In this document: in pieces, positions 37,076 to 44,615 of the stretch
Numbering within the stretch: the stretch's first letter is position 1
Layout: each line of letters opens with the position of its first letter
From: Kineosporiaceae bacterium
Lineage (GTDB): Bacteria; Actinomycetota; Actinomycetes; Actinomycetales; Kineosporiaceae
NCBI GenBank assembly: GCA_016794595.1
Contig: JAEUJN010000012.1
Coordinates: 62,001 to 126,000, forward strand
Length of the DNA stretch: 64,000 bases
Reading direction: 5' to 3'
Made by a program: the position numbers and the translations under genes
Notes under the pieces: generated by a model
What the model was told of the DNA's origin: nothing
Seen by the model: the letters and a program-made list of their open reading frames with translations, nothing else
Databases searched by the model: none

Positions 37076-38317
37076 TCAGCGGGGCGCCTGGCGCACATCT
37101 GGCGCACCTCCCATCGCGAGGCCATCGGCCGGGGCACCGTCAAGAACCCGGTCGATGGCCTCTCTCATGCGGCTGGAGCTGTTCGGCAACAGGTGTGCGT
37201 ATGTACGCAGCGTGAACCCCGGATCGGCATGCCCGAGCCAGTCAGACAGGTCCCGGATGCTCGCGCCGCCCTCCAGCACGACCGAGGCGTAGAAGTGCCG
37301 GAGCGCGTGCATTCCGTTCTCCCGAGAGTCCGGAACCGAGGCCGCTCTCAGCGCCGGTTTCCAGATGCCGGCGTTGAAATAGTTCCGGTTCAGCGCCCCT
37401 CGTTCACGCGTGACGAAGATCAGGCGGGCCGTGGTGGGCTTCCCACCGGGCACCTTCCAGGGCAACGTCACCGGCGATGCGGGGTGCTGGCGTAGGTGCG
37501 CCGCCAGCCGGAGCTTCACCGACTGGGCCAGCGGCACATCGCGCTGCTTGCCGCGCTTGGGGTCAGAGAACACCAGCCGACTACCAACGATCTTCACCTG
37601 CCGGCGGACGTGGATGACGCCCCGAAAGAAGTCCACGTCCTCAACCGCCAGGGCGAAGATCTCGCCCTGCCGCAATCCCGCGCCGGCCCCCAGGGTGACG
37701 AGCTCCCGGTACCGCTCGGGCAAGGCAGCACGAACCGCGGATACCTGGCGCTCGGGCCAGGGAACGACCTTGCGGACGGGCTTGGCCGGCGGACGAGCGG
37801 AGCCGCTACGGCAGGGGTTCCGCGCGAGCACGCCATCGGCCACGGCGGCGGCGAAGATGGCGGACAAGTTCGCGTACACGACGCGGATTGTGGTGGCGCC
37901 CAACGAGCCCTGGAGGCCGCGGGTCCAGGCCTGGATCATTGACGGGCGGATCGCGCGCATCTCGTGGCCACCGAACGTCGGCAGGATGTGCACCCGCAGT
38001 CGGATCTCCACGGACTCGCGCGTGGACTCCTCGAACGTCTGGTTGGCCAGCCAGGTGGTGGCGTAGGAGCGCAGGCGGACCTTGCCTGCGGCCGGGTCGA
38101 CGTACTCGCCCTTCGCCAGGTCGACGGCGACCTTAGCCAGCCAGGCCGCGGCGTCGCGGCGGGTGGTGAACGATCGGCTGCGCTGGCGGTTGTTATCGTC
38201 CCGCCAGCGGGCCGCGTAGCGCGTCCCCCTGCCGTACCGGGTCGTGCGCTCCTGGCGCGACTCCCCCGTGATCGGGTCCACCACGGTGCGGTGCCAACGG
38301 TCGTCAATGTCAGCCAT
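37076..38317 (-). CDS. int: tyrosine integrase of the element
   Basis: Site-specific recombinase for integration/excision, 413 aa. It has an N-terminal arm-binding-type domain (RYGRGTRYAARWRDDNNRQRSRSFTTRRDAAAWL), a SAM-like core-binding domain (about 95-175) and a catalytic domain with Arg in GAGLRQGEIFAL, HALRHFYAS (H-x-x-R), WLGHADPGFTLRTYAHL (His and Tyr nucleophile). ATG 38317 overlaps the XRE stop by 8 bp, so it is coupled to the regulator. Its 3' end runs into the 17-bp repeat 37091-37107, giving the C-terminus GGAPDVRQAPR. Its position 35 bp inside attL is typical. Confidence 0.93.
   Translation of the reverse strand: MADIDDRWHRTVVDPITGESRQERTTRYGRGTRYAARWRDDNNRQRSRSFTTRRDAAAWLAKVAVDLAKGEYVDPAAGKVRLRSYATTWLANQTFEESTRESVEIRLRVHILPTFGGHEMRAIRPSMIQAWTRGLQGSLGATTIRVVYANLSAIFAAAVADGVLARNPCRSGSARPPAKPVRKVVPWPERQVSAVRAALPERYRELVTLGAGAGLRQGEIFALAVEDVDFFRGVIHVRRQVKIVGSRLVFSDPKRGKQRDVPLAQSVKLRLAAHLRQHPASPVTLPWKVPGGKPTTARLIFVTRERGALNRNYFNAGIWKPALRAASVPDSRENGMHALRHFYASVVLEGGASIRDLSDWLGHADPGFTLRTYAHLLPNSSSRMREAIDRVLDGAPADGLAMGGAPDVRQAPR
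37091..37107. repeat. 17-bp terminal direct repeat, left copy (probable integrase arm site)
   Basis: gcgcacatctggcgcac, identical to 54143-54159. Here it forms two tandem CTGGCGCAC units (37088-37096 and 37099-37107). It overlaps the int 3' end. Confidence 0.7.
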
Positions 38318-39005
38318 CGTCGCCCTCCACCGGAGCGAAGCCCGGCACCTGTGGGCCGCCGCGGAGCACCCGCCGAGATGGCCGGGAACGCTCTTCTTCG
38401 TAGGCAGGGCGCACCAACTCAAGCAGTCGCTCGACATCCTCGGGGGCGGCCGGGGGCATCTCGCCTCGACCGCGCATCTCTTCGGCCGCACTCAAGGCGA
38501 GGTACCCCGCCCCCCAGGCAAGCCCCTGCTCATGGCGCTCTACAATTCCGGCCCCGTCCTCGTGCTTGATGATGCGCACGGCCTGCCAGAACTCGCGGAG
38601 CAGCTCGATCACCCGGCGGGCCTCCGGCAGCTCCGGGGTCTCGTCGTCCTGGTGCCAGTGGTCGTCGGTCGGGGCGATCCACTCCATCAGCGCGGCCTTG
38701 GACATGGTGCGCCCAGGGAACACCTCCACCTCACCCGACTTGGCGGGCATCAGCAGCGCCAGCGGCGGCACGCGGAGGGCCAGCGCCAACCCGAGCCAGT
38801 CCTCGACGGTGACCGACCGCCGGGGTCGTCCCGGGGCGGGCTTCCTCTCCAGGTTGACCAAGGCCTGCTCGGTGAGCTTGGTCGCGCCGGCGGCCGCGCA
38901 CTGCTCCGCAAGGGCGCGAACGCTCCAGCCGTGGATCGTCCGGTAGTGCCGGATCCGATCCGCAAGAACGTCACCAACGCTCGGGGTGTTCTGGGGTTCA
39001 GCCAC
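38310..39005 (-). CDS. XRE-type helix-turn-helix regulator of the element
   Basis: Predicted DNA-binding repressor, 231 aa. The HTH lies at about residues 12-65 (VLADRIRHYRTIHGWSVRALAEQCAAAGATKLTEQALVNLERK), followed by VEDWLGLALALRVPPLALLMP, a pattern common in actinobacterial element regulators. The rest is acidic and Arg-rich with no known fold. GTG 39005 is chosen because TTGGCA-17 bp-TACCGT lies 6 nt upstream; ATGs at 39035 and 39047 would swallow that promoter. It overlaps int by 8 bp and is divergent from xis, so it likely controls the int/xis switch. Confidence 0.82.
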   Translation of the reverse strand: MAEPQNTPSVGDVLADRIRHYRTIHGWSVRALAEQCAAAGATKLTEQALVNLERKPAPGRPRRSVTVEDWLGLALALRVPPLALLMPAKSGEVEVFPGRTMSKAALMEWIAPTDDHWHQDDETPELPEARRVIELLREFWQAVRIIKHEDGAGIVERHEQGLAWGAGYLALSAAEEMRGRGEMPPAAPEDVERLLELVRPAYEEERSRPSRRVLRGGPQVPGFAPVEGDDG

Positions 39006-39011
39006 GGACCG

Positions 39012-39056
39012 ACGGTAACCCAAGTTTGGCGACATGCCAAGACTCATCGGAACTTG
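39012..39056 (-). promoter_or_regulatory. promoter and operator of the XRE-int operon
   Basis: On the minus strand: -35 TTGGCA (39035-39040), 17-bp spacer, -10 TACCGT (39012-39017), then 6 nt to the GTG. The palindrome TTGGC-5-GCCAA (39026-39040) overlaps the -35, with an outer inverted pair caagtt (39021) / aacttg (39051). This fits autorepression by the XRE protein. Confidence 0.6.
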
Positions 39057-39146
39057 CCAGGTCGAGCCTTAGCTGTTTAGATCCTAGAATCTCGGCGAAT
39101 TCCTCTTGATCTTAGAGATTTGCCAACACCAGCACCGGAGGCTCCG
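39057..39146. promoter_or_regulatory. AT-rich control region before xis
   Basis: AT-rich relative to surroundings, with imperfect palindromes around agatcctagaatct (39079-39092) and gatcttagagat (39108-39119). Divergent promoter zone for XRE/int and xis/replication genes; no ORF. Confidence 0.4.
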
Positions 39147-39341
39147 ATGGACAAGACCAAGCTGATCACGCCGGAGGCACTGAGCGACGAGCTCGGCGTG
39201 CCGGTCAAGACTCTCGCTCAGTGGCGCTACCTGGGCACCGGCCCGGCCTACCTGCGCGTCGGCCGGTTCGTGCGCTACCGGCGATCCGACGTCGACGGGT
39301 GGCTCGGCGCGCAGGTCCAGAAGCCGAAGGGTGCGGCCTGA
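39147..39341 (+). CDS. xis: AlpA-like excisionase (HTH_17)
   Basis: Small winged-helix DNA-binding protein, 64 aa, expected to bend att DNA and steer integrase to excision. The core LITPEALSDELGVPVKTLAQWRYLGTGPAYLRVGRFVRYRRSDVDGWL matches the MerR-like excisionase family throughout. ATG 39147 follows CCGGAGG (5-nt spacer). The stop overlaps the next ATG (TGATG), starting a coupled operon through the helicase gene. Confidence 0.9.
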   Translation: MDKTKLITPEALSDELGVPVKTLAQWRYLGTGPAYLRVGRFVRYRRSDVDGWLGAQVQKPKGAA

Positions 39342-39631
39342 TGAGCACGCAAACGGGCCGCGGCGCCGGTGAAGGGACCGGCGCCGCGAGGGTTGAGGAG
39401 TCACCGGCAGGGCGCTCGCTCGGGCTCATCGTGCCACGAGTCGAGATGTTGGTCTGCGCGATCGATGGTCCACTCGCCGGTCTCATCGTGCCAAGGGCTC
39501 GCTGGAACGCCCGGGTCAACCTTGCCCGCCTGACCCAGGAGCGGTTCGGCACCCCTCAGCGCGTCCTGGCGTACACGCCGGCGATGGAGGCGCTCATCGC
39601 CGTGCGCTATGACCCGGACGGCGCGCTGTGA
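39341..39631 (+). CDS. hypothetical element protein
   Basis: A 96 aa protein I do not recognise. It has a Gly/Ala/Arg-rich N-terminus, then RSLGLIVPRVEMLVCAIDGPLAGLIVPRARWNARVNLARLTQERFGTPQRVLAYTPAMEALIAVRYDPDGAL, with two VPR repeats. No TM or Cys motif. It is coupled on both sides (TGATG with xis, GTGA with Prim-Pol), so it is probably part of the replication unit. Confidence 0.65.
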   Translation: MSTQTGRGAGEGTGAARVEESPAGRSLGLIVPRVEMLVCAIDGPLAGLIVPRARWNARVNLARLTQERFGTPQRVLAYTPAMEALIAVRYDPDGAL

Positions 39632-40608
39632 AGCCGCTGGAGTCGGCCCTGCGCATGGCCAGCCGTGGCTGGTTCGTGTTCCCGGTCGAGCCGGGCGGCA
39701 AGCGGCCTGCCATCCGCGCGGCACACGCCGGCAGCGACGGGCGGGCGGGATGCCGCGGTGAGTGCGGCCGGGACGGTCATGGCCTGCACGACGCCACCAC
39801 GTCGCCGGAGCGGATCCGGAGCTGGTGGGCCAGCTACCCGCGCGCCAACGTCGGCGTCAGCTGCGGGCCCTCGAAGGTGGTCGTGATCGATCTGGACACG
39901 GCCAAGGGCGAGCGGCCCGCGACGGTGCTCGCCGACCAGGGCGACGAGCAGACACCAGACGATGTGCTCGACGGCGTAGGCGTGCTGCGCTGGCTGTCCC
40001 GCCGCCATGGCCGGCCGGGCGACCTGGCCACAGCCCACGTGTGGACGCCGACGGGAGGGCTGCACCTGTACTTCGCCGCTCCCCCCACGCTCGAGGTGAC
40101 CTCGGGCGCCGGCATCTCGGGCGGCCTGGGCTGGCAGGTGGACGTGCGTGCCCACGGCGGCTACGTCGTCGGTGCATGGTCCCAGAGGCCCGAGGGCCTC
40201 TACCGGCCGTCGCGCGGCCTGGGCGTGGCGCAGGTTCCGCCGTGGCTGCTGGACCGACTGGTCTTCGCCGGCCGCGTGCCGTCCATGCCGCCACCGAGGC
40301 CAGCCAAGCGGGGCGGGGCGCAGGCCAACGTCGCCCAGCTCCCCGCCTATCTGCGTAGCGCGATCGCAGGCGAGGTCCAGAGCGTGCTGGACGCCGTTGA
40401 GGGAGAACGAAATCACACGCTCAACCGCGCCGCGTTCAAGCTCGGCCAACTGGTCGCCGCGCACCAGCTTGACGAAGAGACCGCCACCCAGGCGCTGAGT
40501 ATCGCGGCCGCAACGGCCGGCCTCAGCGAGGGCGAGGCGGCCTCCACCATCCGCTCCGGCATGAACGCCGGCGCACGACACCCGCGCACTACAGGAGCCC
40601 TCACGTGA
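39628..40608 (+). CDS. bifunctional DNA primase/polymerase (Prim-Pol)
   Basis: Replication protein of the element, 326 aa. The N-terminal Prim-Pol domain (about 1-200) shows SRGWFVFPVEPGGKRP, TTSPERIRSWWASYPRANVGVSCGPSKVVVIDLDT (catalytic D-x-D), TPTGGLHLYF (nucleotide-binding His) and WQVDVRAHGGYVVGAWS. The C-terminal helical segment (GERNHTLNRAAFKLGQLVAAHQLDEETATQAL..AA) is the PriCT-type domain. GTG 39628 overlaps the upstream stop; its stop overlaps the helicase start. AICEs with Prim-Pol plus helicase replicate autonomously after excision. Confidence 0.9.
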   Translation: MKPLESALRMASRGWFVFPVEPGGKRPAIRAAHAGSDGRAGCRGECGRDGHGLHDATTSPERIRSWWASYPRANVGVSCGPSKVVVIDLDTAKGERPATVLADQGDEQTPDDVLDGVGVLRWLSRRHGRPGDLATAHVWTPTGGLHLYFAAPPTLEVTSGAGISGGLGWQVDVRAHGGYVVGAWSQRPEGLYRPSRGLGVAQVPPWLLDRLVFAGRVPSMPPPRPAKRGGAQANVAQLPAYLRSAIAGEVQSVLDAVEGERNHTLNRAAFKLGQLVAAHQLDEETATQALSIAAATAGLSEGEAASTIRSGMNAGARHPRTTGALT

Positions 40609-42512
40609 CCACGCAAGAGAACCCGGGCGCGACAGAGCCCTGCGACGCCGATGCCTGCCTGCTGGCGTTGGCGGCCGAGCTCTGGACCACTCGGCGCACC
40701 CATGGCGGCCAGATCTACCTGGTCGACAGGTCCAGCGGCGAGACGATCGACCTCAGCGGCCGCAGTGGCCGCAGCAACTGGCAGAGCATGCTGTCGTTCG
40801 CCCACCGCAAGCACCACCCGCGGCACGCCAAGCCGAGCAACGCGCGGATCAAGGCGGCGATCGGCCACCTCGGCGCCGCCGCCCAGGAGGTCCCGTGCGA
40901 CCCCGAGCCGGTGGCCGAGCAGGAGCAGGCCGACGAGCGTGTGCAGCTGCGGGTTGAGGACGACCCCGAGTCCATCACCAAGCTGCGCGAGCTGATCGAC
41001 AGCGGGGGGCTTCCCAGCGTCTACCTGATGTCGGAATCGCTCGTCCGGATCGAGCGGTCTCCCTCCCCGCACCGGGACGTCGACGTCACGCTGCCGATGC
41101 GCGCTACGCCCCTCGACCCACCGTTGGTGCAGCTGCTCGTCGCGCAGCATGTTGATGCCCGCCGTCTGCGCAACAGCGGTGCCTGGGCGCGCTACAACCC
41201 GAGCATCGAGCACATCAAGGCGGCGACCTCGGGGAGCGATTGGCAGCGCGTCCCGGCGCTCCGCGGACTCATCGGCGCCCCGGTCCTGCGGCCGGACTGG
41301 TCCCTGCTCCAGGAACCGGGCTACGACCAGTCGACCGGCCTCTATCTGTCGCCCGCGTTGGACATGCAGCCCATCCCCGAAAAGCCGAACAGGGACGCCG
41401 TCCAGAAGGCTCGTAACTTCCTGCTCAACGTGCTGCTCGGCGAGTTCCCCTGGGTCGGGCCGGCGGACAAGGCCAACATGCTCGGCGGGCTCTTCACCCC
41501 GTACGTCCGGGTGGCGCTGCGGGCTCAGACCAGCCCACTGCTCGTCATCACCGCGACGATGCGCAGCTCCGGCAAGTCCAACCTCTCGAACATGATCGGG
41601 ATGCTGGTCGGCCAGCAGATCATCTCCTGGCCCTCGGGCCTGGCCGCCGAGGTCGAGCTGGAGAAGCTGATCACGTCGGCGTTCACGCGCTCCGCAGGCG
41701 CGGTCATCTTCGACAACCTCGACAACGGCGCCACCATCGATTCGCCGACGCTGGCCCGACTCCTCACCGCCGGCACCTGGTCGGGTCGACTCCTGGGGAC
41801 CAACCGCATGGTCTCCTTCCCGAACGACCGCGAGTGGATCGCCACTGGCAACAACCTGCTGCTGGCCGAGGACATCCCAACCCGCTCGATCCTCGTCGGC
41901 CTGGAGCCACAAGACGAGCACCCCGAAGAGCGCACCGGGTTCAAGATCCCCGACCTGGAGGACTGGCTGAGGAAGCCGGAGAACAGGGCCCAGGTCCTGC
42001 GCGCGATTCTCATCCTGATCATCGACTGGGTGAACGCCGGCGCCAAACCAGACCGGGACATCGCGGCGATGCGCGGCTGGACGAGCCTGGTCCAGGGCAT
42101 CGGCGGGATCCTGGCCCACCACGAGATCGGCGGCTACCTGAGCAACGTCAACACCATCCGCGAGGCTGACGAGGGAACCGCCAAGTGGGCCCGCTTCTAC
42201 ACCGCCTGGATCCAGAAGTACCCCCACCCAGTGCGGGCGAAGGAGCTCTTCGACAGCGCCGACCACGTAGCGAAGGGCATGTACCGCGAGAAGGACCCCT
42301 GGGACGGCGCGTTCATCACCGGGACCAACGGCCGGCCGCCCGGCAACGCCGAACAGCTCGGCACCTGGCTCAACGCCGAGCGCAAGCGCTGGCGTGGTGG
42401 GTACCGGGCCGTGGGCTTGAAGGACCGCAAGGGCTTCACCTGGTGGTCCATCGAACGGGCCGCGGGGGCACCCGATCCGAGCGACGACGAGCCGGCGCCA
42501 CTATGCGACTGA
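40605..42512 (+). CDS. replicative helicase/ATPase partner of Prim-Pol
   Basis: Predicted initiator-helicase, 635 aa. The P-loop is TATMRSSGKSNLSN (about residues 315-328), Walker B GAVIFDNLDNGA (about 365-376), and a sensor-type Asn in WIATGNNLLL. The N-terminal 200 residues are unassigned. This arrangement resembles the ATPases paired with Prim-Pol in actinobacterial elements. GTG 40605 overlaps the Prim-Pol stop, with AGGAG at 40593-40597. The iteron array begins 31 bp after its stop. Confidence 0.82.
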   Translation: MTTQENPGATEPCDADACLLALAAELWTTRRTHGGQIYLVDRSSGETIDLSGRSGRSNWQSMLSFAHRKHHPRHAKPSNARIKAAIGHLGAAAQEVPCDPEPVAEQEQADERVQLRVEDDPESITKLRELIDSGGLPSVYLMSESLVRIERSPSPHRDVDVTLPMRATPLDPPLVQLLVAQHVDARRLRNSGAWARYNPSIEHIKAATSGSDWQRVPALRGLIGAPVLRPDWSLLQEPGYDQSTGLYLSPALDMQPIPEKPNRDAVQKARNFLLNVLLGEFPWVGPADKANMLGGLFTPYVRVALRAQTSPLLVITATMRSSGKSNLSNMIGMLVGQQIISWPSGLAAEVELEKLITSAFTRSAGAVIFDNLDNGATIDSPTLARLLTAGTWSGRLLGTNRMVSFPNDREWIATGNNLLLAEDIPTRSILVGLEPQDEHPEERTGFKIPDLEDWLRKPENRAQVLRAILILIIDWVNAGAKPDRDIAAMRGWTSLVQGIGGILAHHEIGGYLSNVNTIREADEGTAKWARFYTAWIQKYPHPVRAKELFDSADHVAKGMYREKDPWDGAFITGTNGRPPGNAEQLGTWLNAERKRWRGGYRAVGLKDRKGFTWWSIERAAGAPDPSDDEPAPLCD

Positions 42513-42542
42513 ACGGAATTTCTCTCACGCCGAGGCCTACCC

Positions 42543-42755
42543 CCCTCGGCACCCTCGGCAACCCTCGGCAAACCGCCTCTGACCAGCAAGGACACCTGCC
42601 GAGGGTCTCGGTCACCAACCCTCGGCACTGCTCTCGACCCTCGGCACAAACGCCGAGGGTCGCCGAGGGTCTCTCCACCTCCGGCATCCGACCCTCGGCA
42701 CCCATCTCTACAGGTCAAAGCCACTTTGCCGAGGGTCGCCGAGGGTCGCCGAGGG
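42543..42755. repeat. iteron array, probable replication origin
   Basis: Twelve exact copies of the 8-mer CCCTCGGC/GCCGAGGG in 213 bp, usually extended to ACCCTCGGCA. Forward: 42543, 42552, 42562, 42619, 42638, 42692. Reverse: 42598, 42652, 42662, 42728, 42738, 42748. Adjacent copies are 9-10 bp apart, i.e. on one helix face. A relatively AT-rich tract follows (42756-42800). The whole gap 42513-42847 has no gene. Confidence 0.75.
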
Positions 42756-42847
42756 CTTCAGCGGATTTCACTAGCAACTTCCAACGAACGCATATGCACG
42801 AGACCCACACGCGACTTCCGCAATTGCCCGCCTCAAGGAGGCCAGCC

Positions 42848-43315
42848 ATGACCGCGACCGCCTACCGCACCCACCAAGACTCGGTGACCGAGATCGCAGC
42901 CCAGCTCGCTGGTCGAGACCACTTCGTGCTGGCGGGTGTGCTCACTCCCGGCTTCGCCTACGCCCTGGCCACCCTCCCGACCTGGCGTGCTTGGCTGGCC
43001 GGTCCTGGCTCGCCCGAGATCGTCTGCCTGCCGTCCGCTCAGGACTCGCGCGACGCCCTGCTCGTCCTGGGGGAGCTGCTCGACGGCCAGGTCGTCATCG
43101 TCGCCACCGTCCCGAAGACCGTGCCGGCGTCCCGGGTGGCCGCCGCGCTGGGCAGCACGCAGATCCCCGCCGATGGCTCCCGGGACGTGATCTGCGTGTC
43201 CGACGCGGGCGACGACCTGGTGCGCTGGCCGATCCTGCTGGTCGACGCGATCGCCGTGAACGACCCGCAGGGAGCGGCCAGCATCCGGCTGCACGACATC
43301 GCCGCGATGAACTGA
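42848..43315 (+). CDS. hypothetical element protein
   Basis: A 155 aa acidic-to-neutral soluble protein I do not recognise: TATAYRTHQDSVTEIAAQLAGRDHFVLAGVLTPGFAYALATLPTWRAWLAG, then a segment with alternating strands (EIVCLPSAQDSRDALLVLGELLDGQVVIVATVPKTVPASRVAAALG). No TM segments. AAGGAGG sits 6 nt before ATG 42848. It is the first gene beyond the iteron array. Confidence 0.7.
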   Translation: MTATAYRTHQDSVTEIAAQLAGRDHFVLAGVLTPGFAYALATLPTWRAWLAGPGSPEIVCLPSAQDSRDALLVLGELLDGQVVIVATVPKTVPASRVAAALGSTQIPADGSRDVICVSDAGDDLVRWPILLVDAIAVNDPQGAASIRLHDIAAMN

Positions 43316-43327
43316 ACGGATCGACCC

Positions 43328-43711
43328 ATGTCAACCGATCCTGACGCCGCGAGCCTGATGGCGGGTGCTCCGACCGCCCGTGACTTCCCGCCGGCGCATC
43401 TGCCGGCGGAGCTGGTCGCCACGGTGTTCGGGGTGTGGCCGCAGCAGGATGACGAGGTCTTCGACCTGGCCGTCGTGCGTCGGCTGGCTGAGCTGCGCCG
43501 GGTCGTGGAACGTCAGCTGGCCGACGCGGTGGCCGATGCTCGCCTGGACGCCGCCGCATGGTCTGCGATCGCGGCCGCTCTGGGCACCACACGGCAGGCG
43601 GCGCACCAGCGCTACTCCAGCCACCCCCTCCTCCTCCCGGATCCGCCGGTGCCGGCCCCCGGCGACCCGCCGCCCAGCACGCCGCCGCCTGCACATACAT
43701 CAGGCCTCTGA
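43328..43711 (+). CDS. small helix-turn-helix protein
   Basis: A 127 aa protein. Residues 45-90 form a helical HTH of the kind LAELRRVVERQLADAVADARLDAAAWSAIAAALGTTRQAAHQRYSS, where the last two helices match the 'W..IA.ALG.TRQAAHQRY' sigma-70-region-4-like motif seen in many actinobacterial plasmid proteins. The C-terminus is Pro-rich. Likely a DNA-binding regulator. It lies 12 bp after the 155-aa gene. Confidence 0.7.
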   Translation: MSTDPDAASLMAGAPTARDFPPAHLPAELVATVFGVWPQQDDEVFDLAVVRRLAELRRVVERQLADAVADARLDAAAWSAIAAALGTTRQAAHQRYSSHPLLLPDPPVPAPGDPPPSTPPPAHTSGL

Positions 43712-43734
43712 CCTGCGACGATGTATAACCGGCG

Positions 43735-43778
43735 TGCATACCGGCGTGTATGCATTCCCCGCAGGGGACGGTATGCAT
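43735..43778. promoter_or_regulatory. TATGCAT-type inverted and direct repeats (operator-like)
   Basis: gcatac-cggcgt-gtatgc (43736-43753) is a palindrome; a further tatgcat occurs at 43772-43778 and tgcatacc/ggtatgca pair at 43735/43770. They lie in the leader of the zinc-ribbon gene. Confidence 0.45.
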
Positions 43779-43834
43779 CCCGCCAGGGGACGCGCCCGGC
43801 ACCAAACCGTGAAGACCACCGGAGGTACACAGAA

Positions 43835-44293
43835 ATGGCCACCAGCACCCCGATCGAGATCACGTGCTCGACCTGCCAGCGGACCTGGTCGACCAAGGTC
43901 CGCGGCCGCGGGGTGATGTGCCGCTGCGGGCGCAGCGTCTACGTCCGCGCCGACGGCACCACCACGACGCCGCCGGCGGCCGCGGATGACGAGAGCACCT
44001 CGGCGAAGCCCGCCCGCCGCGTCCCGCGGGTCCGCGGCTACGCCCAAGCCGGTCCCGCCCCGGCCGGTCCCGCCCCGACGCCTCCGGTCCCCGCTCCAGC
44101 CCCGGTCCCGAGCCCCGCCCCGGTCCCGATCCCCGCCCCGGTCCCCGCCCCCCGGTCCGGCGACACCGAGCGGGACCACGGCGCCAGTCCCCCGGTCCCG
44201 CCCCGCCCGTCGATCCGTGGCCGGCTGCTCGGCCGCCGTCCCGCCGGCGAGAGCCGCGGCCGCGAGATGACGCCGTACGGGCACCTGTACTAG
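43835..44293 (+). CDS. small zinc-ribbon protein with Pro/Ala-rich tail
   Basis: A 152 aa protein. The N-terminal 40 residues hold a four-Cys zinc ribbon (CSTCQRTWSTKVRGRGVMCRCGRSVYV). Residues 65-110 are repeated PAPVP units, and the basic C-terminus reads RGRLLGRRPAGESRGREMTPYGHLY. Function unknown. GGAGG at 43821-43825 precedes ATG 43835. Confidence 0.7.
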   Translation: MATSTPIEITCSTCQRTWSTKVRGRGVMCRCGRSVYVRADGTTTTPPAAADDESTSAKPARRVPRVRGYAQAGPAPAGPAPTPPVPAPAPVPSPAPVPIPAPVPAPRSGDTERDHGASPPVPPRPSIRGRLLGRRPAGESRGREMTPYGHLY

Positions 44294-44327
44294 CGCCCAG
44301 CGAGGCGACCGCGGCTGCGGTCTATGG

Positions 44328-44362
44328 CGATGGCCCTCCGCAGAGTCTGCGGGGGGCCATCG
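44328..44362 (+). terminator. terminator-like hairpin after the zinc-ribbon gene
   Basis: 15-bp stem (44328-44342 with 44348-44362) with one G-U pair and loop GAGTC. It is 35 bp past the stop and lies between convergent transcription units. Confidence 0.6.
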
Positions 44363-44415
44363 GCGTCTGATCGGTTGTGTCAGAAGGGATCAGCGACCAG
44401 GGCGACCGACCGACC

Positions 44416-44467
44416 ACTGTCACTGTCACTATCACTGCCACTGCCGTTGGCAGCGCGGGTGATAGTG
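44416..44467. repeat. hexamer repeats and nested hairpin
   Basis: Five CACTNN hexamers (44416-44445) run into a nested structure: outer 9-bp stem cactatcac (44427) / gtgatagtg (44459), inner ctgcc-gtt-ggcag. No gene lies in 44294-44615. Confidence 0.6.
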
Positions 44468-44615
44468 CCCGACCGACCGGTGGGGGAGGGGTTGTGGATC
44501 TTCAAACACGCCCGTTCGGGCGCCCCCCCGCCGCCTGCCTGGGCCCGCTCCGGAACGCACTGGTGCCCGCGACCGGTCGTGCTGATCGCGGGCACCAGTC
44601 TGTGCAGTGTGGCGG

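Noticed and set aside
42543-42755. CRISPR array
   Set aside because: Repeats are only 8-10 bp, occur in both orientations and are spaced 9-57 bp irregularly; no cas genes in the window.
44416-44445. CACTNN hexamers as a microsatellite
   Set aside because: Only five imperfect units, and the last ones are part of the nested hairpin, so structure is the simpler explanation.
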